This document shows positions 37,401 to 50,928 of a DNA stretch of 64,000 nt, piece by piece. Made by a program: the position numbers and the translations under genes. The notes below the pieces were generated by a model. The model saw only the letters and a list, made by a program, of their open reading frames with translations, searched no databases and was not told the origin of the DNA. Each line of letters begins with the position of its first letter. Position 1 is the stretch's first letter. Source of the DNA: Promerops cafer (lineage: Eukaryota > Chordata > Aves > Passeriformes > Nectariniidae); contig VZSE01009546.1 of NCBI GenBank assembly GCA_013398275.1, positions 975,560-1,039,559 on the forward strand. The letters are read 5' to 3'.

Positions 37401-40400
37401 ATATATTTTAGTTATATAATGTAATATATGTTTTGATTACAGAAATTTCTCTTATTTAACTGAAATAGTGATTCCATACAGAAATGAGAGAAAAGGAAAG
37501 CATGCAAAATGTATATTCATCACATCAGTTTGGAAGCTTATTATTCTGTTCCTTAGGGTGATTCTGATCTCCCCAGACATAAGGTATATTTCACAGTTAG
37601 AAATGTTCATAATTTAAATAAAATTTTGAACAATTTTGGGAGTTTAAATTATTCTATGAAAAAGGTGGTTGAACAATTTGGGAAGGCTCCACACTATGTG
37701 AATATGGGTGCTGCTGCCTCAGAGAAAGAAGAGGATAAACCAATTAAGAGTAAACTCCTCTAACCTTTGCAAAGCATCCCAGTCATCTTCTTTCTGAAAA
37801 CACTGGATTCAATATTGGACATAAAGGACATATGGGAAGTTGTACTTGTTTCCTGGACTTGCACACTGTTCCCATTGGTGACGTCTTGTTTTCATTTGCC
37901 AAGTGCCTTGTACCAACTGGCAGTCACCTCTCTTCTCTACTGGGTTTACAGACCCAGTCACTGGTGCAGTCAGCTTCCATCATTCAAGCCACAGGTTAAT
38001 TCCCTTGTACCATTAGGGTTAAATGTCACAGGAGAGAGGAACTTCAGCCCAAGAGCTCCAATTTAATCTGGTCTTCTGTGTAAACTGATACACTGGAAAC
38101 CCGTTACTTGAGCTCATAAGTAATTTCTCCTGTTAGAAGTCCTAACAACCACTTTGAGCTAAGGACATTTCAATCTGTCTCATAATTATTTACTGTGCCT
38201 CTGAAATCCTCTGTGTTTCTTTTGCTATATTACCAAAAATCTTTCTTAGGAGAGACTGGGGAGACTTGAGGTCTGTGGGACAGGAGCACTGAAGGAAGGG
38301 TGGAATATTTGGCAGCCTTGAAATTGTGTCCACTGGCAGAGCTTCAGACCTGCTAGACATTGAATAGCACTACTCTGTCCATCTTAATGCATTCTCACAA
38401 GTTGGACAGCATTCTTTATTAGAGCTGGGAGACTTTAAATTCGACATCAGCAGTAACTAGCACAACTGCACCAGTTCCCAGCCTCATTTGATTCATACCC
38501 AAATTAATACCTCTTGGGCAGGATCCGAGCCAAAAGCCTCAGTGTGCCATTCAAGTGGGTCTCAAGGGTTTCATACATGCTCAGATTATGCATGCCTTTA
38601 ATCCTATTGCACATTAAACAGCATGAATAGGACAACATCTTGGTCAGCTGAAATCCTAAAACAATATTTAGATCAGACTAACTGGTACTAAGCATCTTGT
38701 ACTTAGCTGCTCCCCCAAACACAGTGTTTTTCCTGACATGTCATTCCTTGCCCACTGGGTCAGGGATCAAAAAGACTAAAACTTACAAATGATCCCCTGC
38801 TGGCTTCCAAATCCCAACCACAGAATCTGTGCACAAAATCCTTTGGAAGAGTAGAAGTAGTCACTGAGGTGCATCTGTCAATCAAAATTTTCTCACTATT
38901 GTTTTTTATTCACCTCATCTGTTTGGATTTACACACTACTGTCACTCAAACTTTGTATTGGACTCAAGGGTGAAACAGCATTTTGTCAAAATTGCACACT
39001 CATGCCTGTGTGCTGTGCACTCAGTGCTCTAGAAAATATGGTACAAAATAGCAATTGCATGCTGAAAGAAGCACATATCTTTCCTACTCACAGAGAACTA
39101 TTTTGATTTTTAGGGGCAGTTGTGATATTTTGGAACAATATAAGTTATTGTCATTACTTAGGGTGCAAAAGTACCTCAAAGGAATTTGGTAGCTTAACTG
39201 TTCAGAGTGACAGAAGCAGAATGAAAATTATTGTCATGGAACACATTGGGATGTGCTTGAGTCCAGACAACAAGTTTGGGGGTTGTGGTCTTATCAGCTG
39301 GAAACTATTGAAATAGAGGAAACCTTGTTCATATGTAAGGATGCAACTAATGTGATGGGGTTGTGGAAAAGAATGGCGAATTTCAGAATACATCAGACCA
39401 GGTTATTATATTACAGACCAAGTTCACTAGTACCAGGAGGGAAGACAATAAAAAGACTTCTTTAGGAACATTATTTGCAGGACTACCTATCTGTATTCAG
39501 GAAATATAGAGCTAAATGCAGGAAAGATTTATTAGGAACATGCAGTAGCTATTTTGTGAAGATAGATTAAAAATACCTAACTTCTTTAGAGTTAATATAA
39601 GAAAGTTTGGAGGAAATGTAATAACTCAGAAATACATGGCTAAATATTCAAGAGGAAGAAGAGTTTTTACATAAAAGAATTAAATGAACATAAAAGAAGT
39701 TATAATAAATTGGTTGCAAATGCATTTAGTTTGCTAACTAGATGATATCTAACCATCCAAGAAATTAGTTTTTAGTTCCCAAATAGGAGAGTGCAGTAGG
39801 TACTCAATGTAAGATGGTGATAAGAAGGAAAGATTTTAAAACTTGCAAAAGAGAATTCTGGGGAAAAAAAAGAGATTAGACTTGTGATAGAAATTATTAG
39901 GTATCCAGTGTGTCTAGGCAGTTGAAATGAGTGCTGCCTGTTTACACGGCATATAGACTGAATTTATCTCATGCCTTGCACCTCTCATGCACCTTCCTGG
40001 AAGCAAGGAAGGAATATTTTCATGTCTTGGTAAACAAGTTTCTAACAGGATGGAAAGGTCTCTTTTTTGTGAAGTGCTGGAAATTGACCATAACTAGAGA
40101 AAAGTTATAGGAAGGATATTCAGATACATTTATTCTACTGCAATTAATGTTCAGTGCCATAATATTTTTTCTCTCTCATTTACCCAGGGTAAAATGGCCA
40201 CTTGCTTTGGCTCTACAAGGAAAGATTTCCTTTATTTGAAATTGAATGCACTTTTGTACTATGGAGCATAGTGCTTGCTTTCTAGGCTCACTTGAGAGTT
40301 TTATTTAATTGCTTTCCTGATAATGCAGGGACAAAACTATTGGAGGTGACTGTAACCCCCTCTGTGTCCTTTCGGTGACATTCTGTAGCTGTGACTTTTA

Positions 40401-43400
40401 CTGAAGATCTTAATTTTCCTTTGGTCCTGGGAAATTTGATAGGTGGAAGAAGGCAGAATAGACGTTATGTGGATAAACCTAAAATAAACATCTATCACAT
40501 AGTTAGCTGAGATTGTGAATGAACGACTCAATGACCCAAGTGATGCCTACCAATCCAATCTTTTAGCACCTTTTAGGTCCCAATCCCATGACTGTGTGCA
40601 TTTAATTCTTCCCCTGTGCCACCAATTCCCCATTAATTTCACAGACTGAACACTTGCTCAAATCCCACATATTTCTCATGAATTCACTGAAGTATTTAAC
40701 ATTCTCCATCATCATCCTTCTCTGAACTAAAGATGTGCCTTGAAACTCTCAGGAAATTAATCACTTTTCCATCAAAACAGCATTACTTCCAAAAAATGCA
40801 GCATATTTTCATACAAAATTTCCCATGTTACTAATCTTCCTTTCAGACTCATAAATTTTCTCTCACTCTACTAGAATTATCACCCACCCAAACCAAACCC
40901 TTTCTAAAAGTGAGCAAAACATATCCCATTACCATCAGACAGAAAAGACCTTCTGTGTCTGGTCAAAGTAGCTCTTCTAAATAAATCACTCCAACAGAGC
41001 TCTGTCTTAATGTTCTTTTCCATGTAAAATATTTTGCATTTCTTTTAACATATTGCCAGTACTTCTTGGGGATATGTCTTTCCCGTCTCGGTCCTGGGAG
41101 ACAAGTCCCTTTATGATCACATGGGGAAGGTTCATTCAAAACACAGAAATACTGAATATTGAATGATGAATACTGAAATAATACTTGACTTGAGCTGCAT
41201 GAAGGAAGGCAGTGAACCCAATCTGAAACCCTAAAAAAATACCTTTCCAAACTGTATTGCCATTGTTACTGGCAAACAGATAGTGGGAAAATACTGTGGC
41301 TAGTTTTTGAGTATGTCCTTAGTTACCTGGACAGACTTACACTGAGAATTTGTGCTAAAGGAGCATTTTCTAACTGTGTGTTGAAGCAAAGTTTATCCCA
41401 ACCCTTACAGTAAGAAATCACTCACTTAAGATGGACTGATGATACCCTCTCAGTTATTAAAGAGGGAATGTTTTTAATGAACACTGTGAAAAAAACTGGG
41501 CTTAAATCCCACCTTTGCTATTCCCTGTGTTACCTAGGCAACGCTTATATTCTCTTTATATCTGTTTCTTCCCGTGAATATTTGCTATAATAATTCTTGA
41601 CCAATTCACAGGGGTGTTATGACGTGAGCACTAATTAATTCACACCTTCATAGCTAAAAGGTGACATGCAAGTATTAACACCATTATTTTTAATAATATT
41701 TACTTAGGCTATGTGAAAACCTTTCAGACAGATATCACTGATTTTGCATTTTCCTCCAAATCTCTCAGGCTGACTTATCTAAACAGTAAGGAAGAAAATG
41801 ATTATGCAGAAGGGCCAAGTATAAGGGTAGCTACTTTTTAAAAGCAGACGTTTTAAAAATAATGTAAAAGATTCAGCAAAGCCAGGGAATAGATAGGGGT
41901 TTCTGTCAGGTTGGAATGATAAATGAAAGGGCTCTAGTGGCCTTTCTGTTTGTTTAGACCTCTTGTTCCTGCTACAAGTCTGCACAAAACTAGCATTGAA
42001 GTGCCTACTGTTAAAACATAACATAACCTGACAGTGATCAGCCCAGAGGGCTTTTCCAAGAGAAGGCCATATTGTTCTGCATGGGGAAGTGCTCTACCAC
42101 GAGATGTCCTGAGACGTGGAGGAAAGCACCGAGTGCGGAAGACTTTCCAGTACATTAGTGGTATATGAAAGAAGCTGACCACTCATACATTAATATGGCC
42201 TTGTCCCAGAGACTGACATATGGGAAAGCACTGCATCAGATTCTCTGCAGACTGCTTGTTTTCTCCTTGTTTTATAACAACAGATACAAAGTGCAAAAGA
42301 CACCAGATTTACCGTTACAGGGCCTGAACGCATTCCGTGTGTGTTTAAGATACTTAACTTTTATATTGTGCAGATGACTGAACAATTACAGATCCCATTA
42401 TTTTTTTACTATGCGCTATTTGTAAAGCTACTACAGAATGTTTACCTTGGGAACAGCTTTAACATTAAGCATATTATATACCAGCCAAGCCATTTGTAGT
42501 TAAGCAGTTTTCTGCTAATGGCTCTAAAGTATTCTGTTTTTGACTCCAGAAGATTTTTAAATGTCATGAAAGAGACTTCGTTTATAATAACATTTAAGTT
42601 CCTTATTCAGGTAAAGTGAAGCAGCCTGATACTGTCTTGAAAACGAAATAAGAATGAAGGAATATTCTCATGAAAATTAGTGTAAAAAGAATAATAACAG
42701 GTATTTTCAACAACTCTACATAGAAATTTAAAAAATGTTGCTCTGAATTTTTGTGTCTTTTTCTTTTTACCCTGTTGTTTATTTTTATGAAGAATATTAG
42801 CATGTCAAGATGTCTACTTATGCATATTTATTTGTGCAGTATACAGAAACAGTAAGTATCATATTACTTAAAAACTTTGTGGAAATGCATCTCCAGTTTG
42901 CACAGGTAGATTTCAAGTATGCCTGAATTTCACCAAACTTTGCACATCTCAGGGAAGATTATGCTGCGGCCAGCAGGTTTTCCACAGCTTGATTGTTGGG
43001 CTTATTCACTTATTCACTGCAGATTTTTTTTTTTTTTCTGTCAGCTCTAGTAACATGAAAGAGCTGGAAAGGGTCCACAGACATAATGCCTGACAGATAG
43101 TTGGTATAGCCCTAGTACTTCCCCACACAAAAGAAGAGTCTCTTCTGCTTTTGAGATGAACAAACCTACATCAAGCTGCCTCTCTAAACTACTTATAATA
43201 GCTCAAGTTTGTTATGGTTGAAAAAAAATGAACTTATGAGTGCTGAATAAAAACTGAGGTGTGATGTGAGACAATTCAGTGTGATGCTTGTCCCACCCAG
43301 CATTTTTGGGTCAATTTTCTATTGATTCACAGTAACACAAGCTAAGAATCACTGTCAGCAATATGACGTTGTCAGAGTCAGAGTCTGAATACTTTTTCAG

Positions 43401-46400
43401 ATTCATATACAGTGTCAGAATGTGATCAGTTCCCCAGAAATGTTTTGGTGAATATGGTCTTATATTTCTCTGTAAAACCAAGGTAGGAGAAAAAAAAAGC
43501 CACCTATCTGTAGAACTATGAAGACATCTCTTATGCTGACAATCCTCAAAAAGAATTTAATTTTTGAAGGAATCCTTGCTAGCAACATAATTTTCTCACA
43601 TATAATGAATATTCCCTTTGCTATTCACTAGATGAATCCATGCAGTCAGACATACAGTGAAAGGATCCAAGATGCAGAGAAATTAGCAACAGAAAGAAAT
43701 CAACAAATCAACCTTTATGCATTTAATAGACTGCTGCACATTCCCTCCAGTTTCAAGCTCTGCATGAGCATATGTTTCCCCTTTTTTTTGTTGTTTTCTA
43801 GAAAGCACTCAAGGGGCCTCTACGAAAGTAGCAGGGGATGACAAGCTGAGTTTGCCAGCACTTCCCTGTGCAGGTGCTTTGCTCAGTTTGTGGACACTAA
43901 GCTACATGAGTGATTCCTTCTGTTTACAACTATGATACAACAGCACACATTCAAGGAAAGTCTCTGTGCCACTGCTGGTTTTCCCCAATGTCTTAGAAAT
44001 GATTAAATGTTCCCATTGAAGCAGATAATGAGGAACTCTGTGGGAAAAGTGGATTTTTTTTTTTTTTTTTCTTTTTGTTCTGCATTTACATGCAGACTGT
44101 TTGAGATGCCAAGAATATGATTATTAGTGTGCATGTAAATATTCTTGATTCACACAGCATTTTTCAGGAATCAACCCTAGCTCGGATGTTGAAATCATGA
44201 CCAGTTATCAGCAGGTGGTGACTAGGTGATTATCTGCTAATTATGGTTCTAAATGTCATTTTATTAATTGTAGATTGATACAAGCTAGAAGGTGTTTAGC
44301 AAATGTCTTAGTGTTGGAAATTATAATTGAGGGACATAGTTAATTTCTAATTCTTGGAGTTTAGAGTTTAAGGGTTGACATAATGGGGAGTCTAAGGTGT
44401 GAAAGCCATGCCTAGAAATCCCTCTTGTCTTTGTGGTACATTTTCACTTGCTGTCTAGAAATACTGTTCAGTTTCTTTTTCTTCTGCTTTGCAAAAGCCA
44501 CATTAAGAGTGTACAGTAAAAAAAGTTCTCACTGTGTCAAAGACCTAGCCATTGGCCTTTTGGAAATGCTACATACAGCCTAGGATGATTACCACAGCTC
44601 TTAATGTTAATCTTCAGTCTTGTTTTCCTCTATTTCAATTAAATGTCAGGATCCAACGAGTAATCAGGAGTACTGGCAAAAAGTGTCTTCTTGATAATTG
44701 CATTTTATATAAGTAATTAAATACGTATTGTAACATGGCTAAAAACATGAGTTATTGCTTGTTGGGATCCTAAACCATTGGGTTTTGAGTTGCTGCACCT
44801 GTGGATGTTTAATGATGCTGAGTGCAGTGGAACAGAGGCAGTGGGAGGATATGACAAACAGGCAGACTTCCTGGAATACGCTATTTGGTGTTGATGAGGC
44901 ACTTCACAGAGGCATGCCTGCTGAACCAAAGTAGGAATTTGAGCTCTGGCCTCCCACATAGTGGGTCTGTATTTAAACAACTGGGGTACTGTAAAGAAAG
45001 GGAATGCTTCCCTCCGAGGTCCCTTGTGAGACAGAGCTCATCAGACCCTTCCACAGAAACACAGGAAAAGATGACTGAGTATTCCAGATGGTCGTAATAT
45101 TCTGAATCGGATGAAAAAGGGTGGTTTGAACCTCAGGCGTGCTGGGCGCTATTTTGCTTCATTTAAAAGTGGTTTGCCTTAAAAGTTCTAGGATTTTGCT
45201 TCAGAACAGTAGGATTTCATCAGCTTCCTTTTCATGCTCTGCAAGTTCAGGGTCAATTCTGGAAGCAGTCTTTTGTTTGAATTGCTTTGCAACAGTACAT
45301 TTATTCCTGAAGATAAATTCCTGAAGATTCCTTCTGAATTTTCTTGTTTAGGAGCAAGTCCTGCTGACTTTCTCACCACAAGTGCACTTTTCTGCTTCTG
45401 TATGTTCTTCTTTGACATTTTCCTATTTTAGCAATATGTAAGGAAGACTGAAAAGGTAATGTTCAAACACCTTTCTACAGGAGTCATTGATCTAATATTG
45501 ACTGGAGAATAATCCATCAGTTTCAGTCACAAAATGCAAATTTGATCTAACTCTAACTTGGCCTTGAAGACCTGTTAAAATTGAAAGAATGACCTAGAGG
45601 AGATTGTAGTGCATCATGAGCATCATTTTAAAGCAAGTAAGCAAAGACTTCAGGAAGTTATGATACACTGTAGACACAGGGCCATGCTGAAAGGAAGACA
45701 ACTTGAATCTTTATTGCTAAGGGCAGAATCAGAGTGAAGAGCAGTCACCTAGATATGCCAGAAAACCTAGTTTGGCCTGCATTTATAATGGATGGAAGAA
45801 ATCTCATCCACTTGTCAGAAACTGTTGTGGGTTTTTGTAAACTGGATAACTTTGGAAAACAGGATAGCTCAGATACAACAAACATCATACATCACTGTTC
45901 TGAAATGCTGCAGAGGAGTCACATGCAGTGAAGTTGTGTTTTACTATGATTCAGTAATGTTCAACGAGTAAAAATTCAAATGCGAGAAGGTGATTTGTAT
46001 GCTGAAGGCTTTAAACTTATTGTAGGCAGTATTTTTATTAGGAAATAGGAAGGAGGCAAGATTATAAAATAGGTGTTGTGGTATTAAACCTCTCACTTTA
46101 AAGTTTCCACAACAGGAAAAGAATATTTATATTAGGTCACTACTTGCATATGACATGTACTCTCCAGTAAAGGAATAGTATTTGGAAATCATGTGGGCAC
46201 TAAACTATTGGAATAACAATGTTGTTTCAATACAAATTGCCCTAAGAAAATGGGAAACAAGAGTTTTCCCTTCCACTTCTGACCCCAATATTTCTTCATC
46301 TTCATTGAACGTGTTTAACAACAATGCTGAGAATCAGATTGTTGAGCAAAGCTATTCAGTGGTCAAATGTATGTTGTCAGAGAGTTCATGAAAAAGTCAT

Positions 46401-47559
46401 TAGCTCTCCTCCCCTCCTCTTTCACTGTCAAGCAGAATCATGTCATAAATACAGCCACTTGTCTAGCAGGATATCAATCTATCCAGGTATCACCCACTTC
46501 CTGTCTCTGGCCATATGTTTCTGTTATTTATGTCAAGAAAATAGCATTTACACAACCGCTGCTAGTTGTTTACAGAAGTTTAACTCCTGTGATATAGTCC
46601 CGCTTGTGTTGCATGCTTTTAGCCCATAGATAATACATGAGATTGTACATTTTAAAATATGCTACCACATGCATGACAGAATAAACACAGACCTGAACTG
46701 ACAGCACCATCTGCCAAACACAGTTGATGTCAGGGGAATGGTCTCTGCACAATATTCCACTGCTCCCCCATGAGATAAGGCTATTTTTTCTCATGGTATA
46801 ACTACACTGAATTCTACTTGTTCATTTAGTACTCAAATTGTTAAAATTCTCAGAAGCAGAATGGACTCAGGCCTCCTAAGAAACACTGCAGAGGAATAGT
46901 GCAAATTGAACAATTCTCACATAGGTTTTTCTTGTTCTTAACACTAGTCACATTCTTGTTTACATACTTACACCAGAAATAAACCTGAAAGGAATATATA
47001 CACAACACCTAGATTCTCAGTGCTCTGAAGTCATGGAAAATTCATAACATTAATCTTTAAATGGCCCATCTGAAAATTATATAGGGCAATCTGCTTTCAG
47101 ATGCAGTCTAACTGCTTGTAGTGAGACAATAGCAATAGTTGCATTTATTTCCTGCTAGATACCCACATTTTCCACAGTCACAAACAAATAAAAAATGTAA
47201 AGGTGATACTTAACTTTTTTCTTTTTCTTTTTTTTTTTAATTTATAAATTTGTTCATTTGTACTCTTCATTCTCAGGAGCTGGCTTCATTACCAGATTAT
47301 GGAGATAGTTGCTAGGATTAGGAGGGTAAAAACACTTCTGCATGACCTACAACAGCAGCAAACTCAAAGCTGGGAGATCCTTACTTATATGACAAACATC
47401 ATTTACAAGGAAATAAAATAGAGTCTGCACCAAATTTCTGAAGGAGTGTATTTCCTTCCAAGCACCAAACCTTACAGTGCCGATAGACACAAGTGACAAA
47501 TGTCACCACCTGGTCATGCTGGAAGGCCATTTCTTGGAGGGAACTTATTGACAATGCTA
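34477..47559. other. AT-rich noncoding DNA, mostly featureless
   Basis: Thirteen kilobases without a supported gene or a confidently recognised repeat. There is a T-run near 43024-43037 and a T17 run at 44054-44070. Open frames stay at or below 101 codons (for example 37767-38066 and 46324-46629) and lack domains. The segment around 38500-38580 vaguely resembles an old amniote repeat, but too weakly to call. Confidence 0.5.
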
Positions 47560-48260
47560 GTTGTCCACATTCCACACTGTTATAATCTTAAAACCTTACG
47601 TAGTTAGAATAGCTATTGGTTGGATCTATCATAGACCTGGGTTTTCCTCTGCATCTTCCTCAGGCCTCCTGTGAATGAGCCCATGCAGCCAGGTCATGCA
47701 GAAGTCCTGGAGAAGCTGTCAATCTCCCGGAGAACACATCCATGCATGTGCAGAATGCCCAGCACATTCTGGCTGCATCCAGCTCATTCTGGCTGCATCC
47801 GGCTCATTTTGCTGCCATGAGTCAGGGGTGCCAGGCATGTTTGGCACACTTCAGGAATGCCTGGGCAAAAATATAAACTCAGCTGGCAGACAGAGGTCTG
47901 GGCTGTCCACAGAGGAGCTTGGAGCTATGCTTCCAAATCCTAGGTTTGCCTGGTGGGAGCTACCTCTCTTACACTGGAGGTGCTGGATTCTGTGTTGTCA
48001 TGGAAATGTGAGCTTAGTTTCTAGCAAGGTGTCTTATCCTGGACCTGAAGAAACACTTCTTGATGAAAGTGTTTTCAGAAATGTTCCAGAGAAAAGTTTT
48101 AGTTTGTATGAATCAGCTTTTTATCACAATAAACTTTTTTTGAAGAATTCCTTACTATCCCTACTTGCTGGTATCCAAATTTCCATTTTGCACAGTGAAA
48201 TTACCATTGGTTCTGCTGTTGTCAGGAACTTCTCTCATTGCAGATGGCTGTGGAACAAGG
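47560..48260 (+). mobile_element. Possible solo LTR of an endogenous retrovirus
   Basis: The block is less AT-rich than its flanks and has the order expected of an LTR. There is an inverted CCAAT word (ATTGG near 47613), 20-bp tandem repeats in the upstream part (47761-47816), a TATAAA at 47872-47877 and, about 250 bases further, an AATAAA at 48128-48133. I could not identify matching target-site duplications or clean TG...CA ends, and no internal retroviral genes are adjacent. The 205-codon frame at 47675-48292 spans the block. It has no recognisable domain and is unlikely to be a gene. Alternative: a lncRNA promoter or an unrelated repeat. Confidence 0.33.
47761..47816. repeat. 20-bp tandem repeat, about 2.8 copies
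   Basis: The units are 47761-47780, 47781-47800 and a partial 47801-47816. The first two differ at one position (AGCACATT versus AGCTCATT); the third is shorter and more diverged. It sits upstream of a TATAAA, where LTRs often carry short direct repeats. Confidence 0.9.
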
Positions 48261-48299
48261 TTTGTGCTGTTCTATATTATTATTTGAAGTAACATAAAT

Positions 48300-48960
48300 T
48301 GATTTGAGAGTAATATTTTGTTTAATGTTAGGCATTCCTTGCTAGATAATGTAGATATTTTATGACACCAATATTAAATAAGTTTATAAGGAAATGGAAA
48401 ATGAAAGACATGAGCAGCTTTATTGTGATTCATTATAATTTTGTTGCACTATGTGTAAAACAAGATATTTTTGTAACATCCTCCTCTAAGAAAGCCCAAA
48501 AGAAACTAGGATTTTGTTATTTCCTCACAGATGATGTATTTGAAAAGTTCAATAAATTTAAATCATCATATTCTTACATTAAAAAGTTGTAAAACAGGTG
48601 TATTTTCAATTTGTAAATATATATATATAGAGCATTTTGAATGTGACTATATTTAAGAACTATTCAACTGAAAAAATAATGTTGCCATAATTTTGTACCA
48701 CATTTTCTTTATTCTCATCTCCTTCCTTTTGTATATATGTATATATATAATGTATTTAGAGGCTACTGTGGATGAGAATTAAATAGAATGCAGTTTGAAT
48801 TGTGACTTGCCTCTGTGAAAAATCAGTCTGGTTGCAGGGAAATATTTACTGTATGAATTTTTATATTATGTAGTTTCCTGACCTATGAAATAACATCAAT
48901 AAAGTGCTGAAGTAGACGTTCCCTTTGGAAATATCTGTGAAACCATCATGTTTGTAGATT
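48300..48960 (+). other. 3'UTR-like stretch with polyadenylation signal
   Basis: AT-rich DNA with TGTAAATATATATATA, TATTTA and TGTATATATGTATATA words, as is common in vertebrate 3' untranslated regions. It ends in AATAAA at 48898-48903 with a GT-rich stretch about 30-55 bases downstream (near 48932-48957), the usual geometry of a cleavage site. A 76-codon frame at 48362-48592 has no recognisable domain. It may be the end of a noncoding transcript or may be chance; AATAAA is common in such DNA. Confidence 0.22.
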
Positions 48961-50440
48961 AACTGATAACACTTTCCTTAATGCTGACCCATACTGATGA
49001 AGGATATTTGTGGTTTTGTTCACTTGAGTGTGTTTATTATTAAAAGGTGGAAAGTTGTATTTCATATCAATTGAAATGTTTATATTTGTTGAATTTATTC
49101 CTGTCAATAGAAGTTTTAAAATCCTTAACTTTCATGACAGTTGTTTTACTTCATATTAACATTCAAAGTAGGGAGACTTATATTCACATTTGCTGCTTAT
49201 TTATGAGACCCATAATTCTATAATTTCCATATTTCAGTATTTTCCTGCCTTTGCTGTGGCAAAAAAAAAAATCTGTTTTCTTTTTTTTCTTGATGGTCCC
49301 TTTATCACAGCAAGGATTTCACAGGTCTGAAAGCAAAACCAAAGTTATTTGGATCTGCTGGAGTACAGGAAAATAGGAAAATCTTGCAAACAGGACAACT
49401 TCTAATCTTGACATATCTCTTGACTTGGACATTTGGGTACAGTACAAATTTTGTTCATATACACATGGAGTAAATTTACAAATTACATATATAATTGTGT
49501 GTTTGTGCCTGTGTGCACTTGCAAATCCACTACATGATATCCCATAGCACTAGTGTGTTGGTTGTGGAATTATATTGTTTGGGTTTATACTTCTGAGGTG
49601 ATTATGGTTAAAATAGGTCTTTTTATAGGAAGCTTAATCTGAAAAACTGTCCAAGTGGTGCACTAAGAGAAGGTCAATTGTGTATAGTCTAAATTTAGTG
49701 GGTATCGCCACTATCCAAAAACACATTATAGGTATATTCAGTGATATCTGATGTTCCTTAAGCAGGTGACATTACACGTTTAAACATCAAAGTGATGTTA
49801 AATAGCTGTTATTAAGAAAGCAATCTGCCTCCCAATCCTGTCACTCCTATGGATTTAAATCATCTGTTAAAACTAACTGGAGTTCTGCATAAGCAAGGAA
49901 TAAAAGATATGAGCTGTTATAAAACAAACAAATTCCTCTTCACAGATTTCTCAACTATATTGTTGTTCGTGAATTGGGTACCTAACAGAATCAATAAGAA
50001 TGCACTTCAGTAGATCACAGATTCAAATACATATTTAAAATATAGTTGAAAACTCAAATGACAACCTACCTGAACTCAGCTGTAAACATTATGGAATTCA
50101 AAGAGCATTCTTACTGTTAAAAGGGTAAAAACATTATAGTAGGGAAAAATATCAGTGCAAAAGCTGATATCTTCTCATAAATTAGGATTTTTGAGGAATT
50201 CAATTTTTGGAAAGTATTATACACCCTATAATATCTGGTAAGCCAAAGCTTTCTTCTTTTGTATTTTCTGTGAAAACACTATTTTTTTTTTTTTTCAGGG
50301 CATGTCAGGAGTCAAGGGGGTGGAAGACTGGTATAACAGAGATTTGATAGTACAGGAGGTTTTTTTGAATAATCACTTCTGTGAAAGCTGTAGCATTTTT
50401 TCAGAGCAGAGATTTCTGGTGTTTCACTGGTTTAGCATGC
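48961..50440. other. AT-rich noncoding DNA, nothing recognised
   Basis: Short poly(A) and poly(T) runs (49261-49271 and 50282-50295) are all that stand out. Confidence 0.5.
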
Positions 50441-50442
50441 AG

Positions 50443-50640
50443 TCACAGAAAATACAGAATTTCAGAAAATTACATGTTGAAGGAACTTCTCTTCCAACCT
50501 CCTTTTCAAGAAGGGCAAGTTTCAAATTTTGGTAGGTTTACTCAGGACCTTGCATGAGCCCTGTCTAAAAAGGGTGTGAAACTCAGCAGCTTCTTCTGGT
50601 AGTAAACTACTATCACTGTGAGCCCTTTTCTGCTTTCACG
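50443..50640 (-). mobile_element. Probable CR1 3'-end fragment, diverged
   Basis: Read on the minus strand, the sequence ends AGGAGGTTGGAAGAGAAG, then TTCCTTCAAC, then ATTCTGTATTTTCTGTGAC. This corresponds to the CR1 3' terminus (GG..TTGGACTAGAT, TTCCAACC, ATTCTGTGATTCTGTGA). The upstream part is too diverged to align by eye. A diverged CR1, or another repeat sharing this end, is possible. Confidence 0.5.
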
Positions 50641-50897
50641 TAATTGGGATTTTGTATGTTGAACACTCCAAGTGTTGTCTGTTGTCATTTGGCTGTGCAT
50701 CTCAGAGAATTGTCTGTCTCTTTCATCCCCATAAGTTTTGTACTTCCTATTTAAGAAAGTGGAAGATGTCAAATAGATCTCACCTCATTAATGTTTTCTT
50801 TTGTAGGCTAAACAAATGCACTGCCTTGTCTTTCTCCCTGTATGTTGTGTGCTCCAGTCCAAGGCAGCCAAATGAAGAGTTTCATAAACTTTACATG

Positions 50898-50926
<29 letters not shown>
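50898..50926. repeat. (CA)14 microsatellite
   Basis: 29 bases of uninterrupted CA dinucleotide. The frames crossing it (for example 50652-50984 and 50842-51150) carry runs of His-Thr and are artefacts. Confidence 0.97.

Positions 50927-50928
<2 letters not shown>

Noticed and set aside
38500..38580. Resemblance to an old amniote interspersed repeat (GGCAGGATCCGAGCC)
   Set aside because: Too short and diverged to assign by eye.
47675..48292. 205-codon open frame, the longest in the window
   Set aside because: No recognisable domain, signal peptide or repeat pattern. It starts in a tandem repeat and runs through an LTR-like block across TATA and poly(A) signals.
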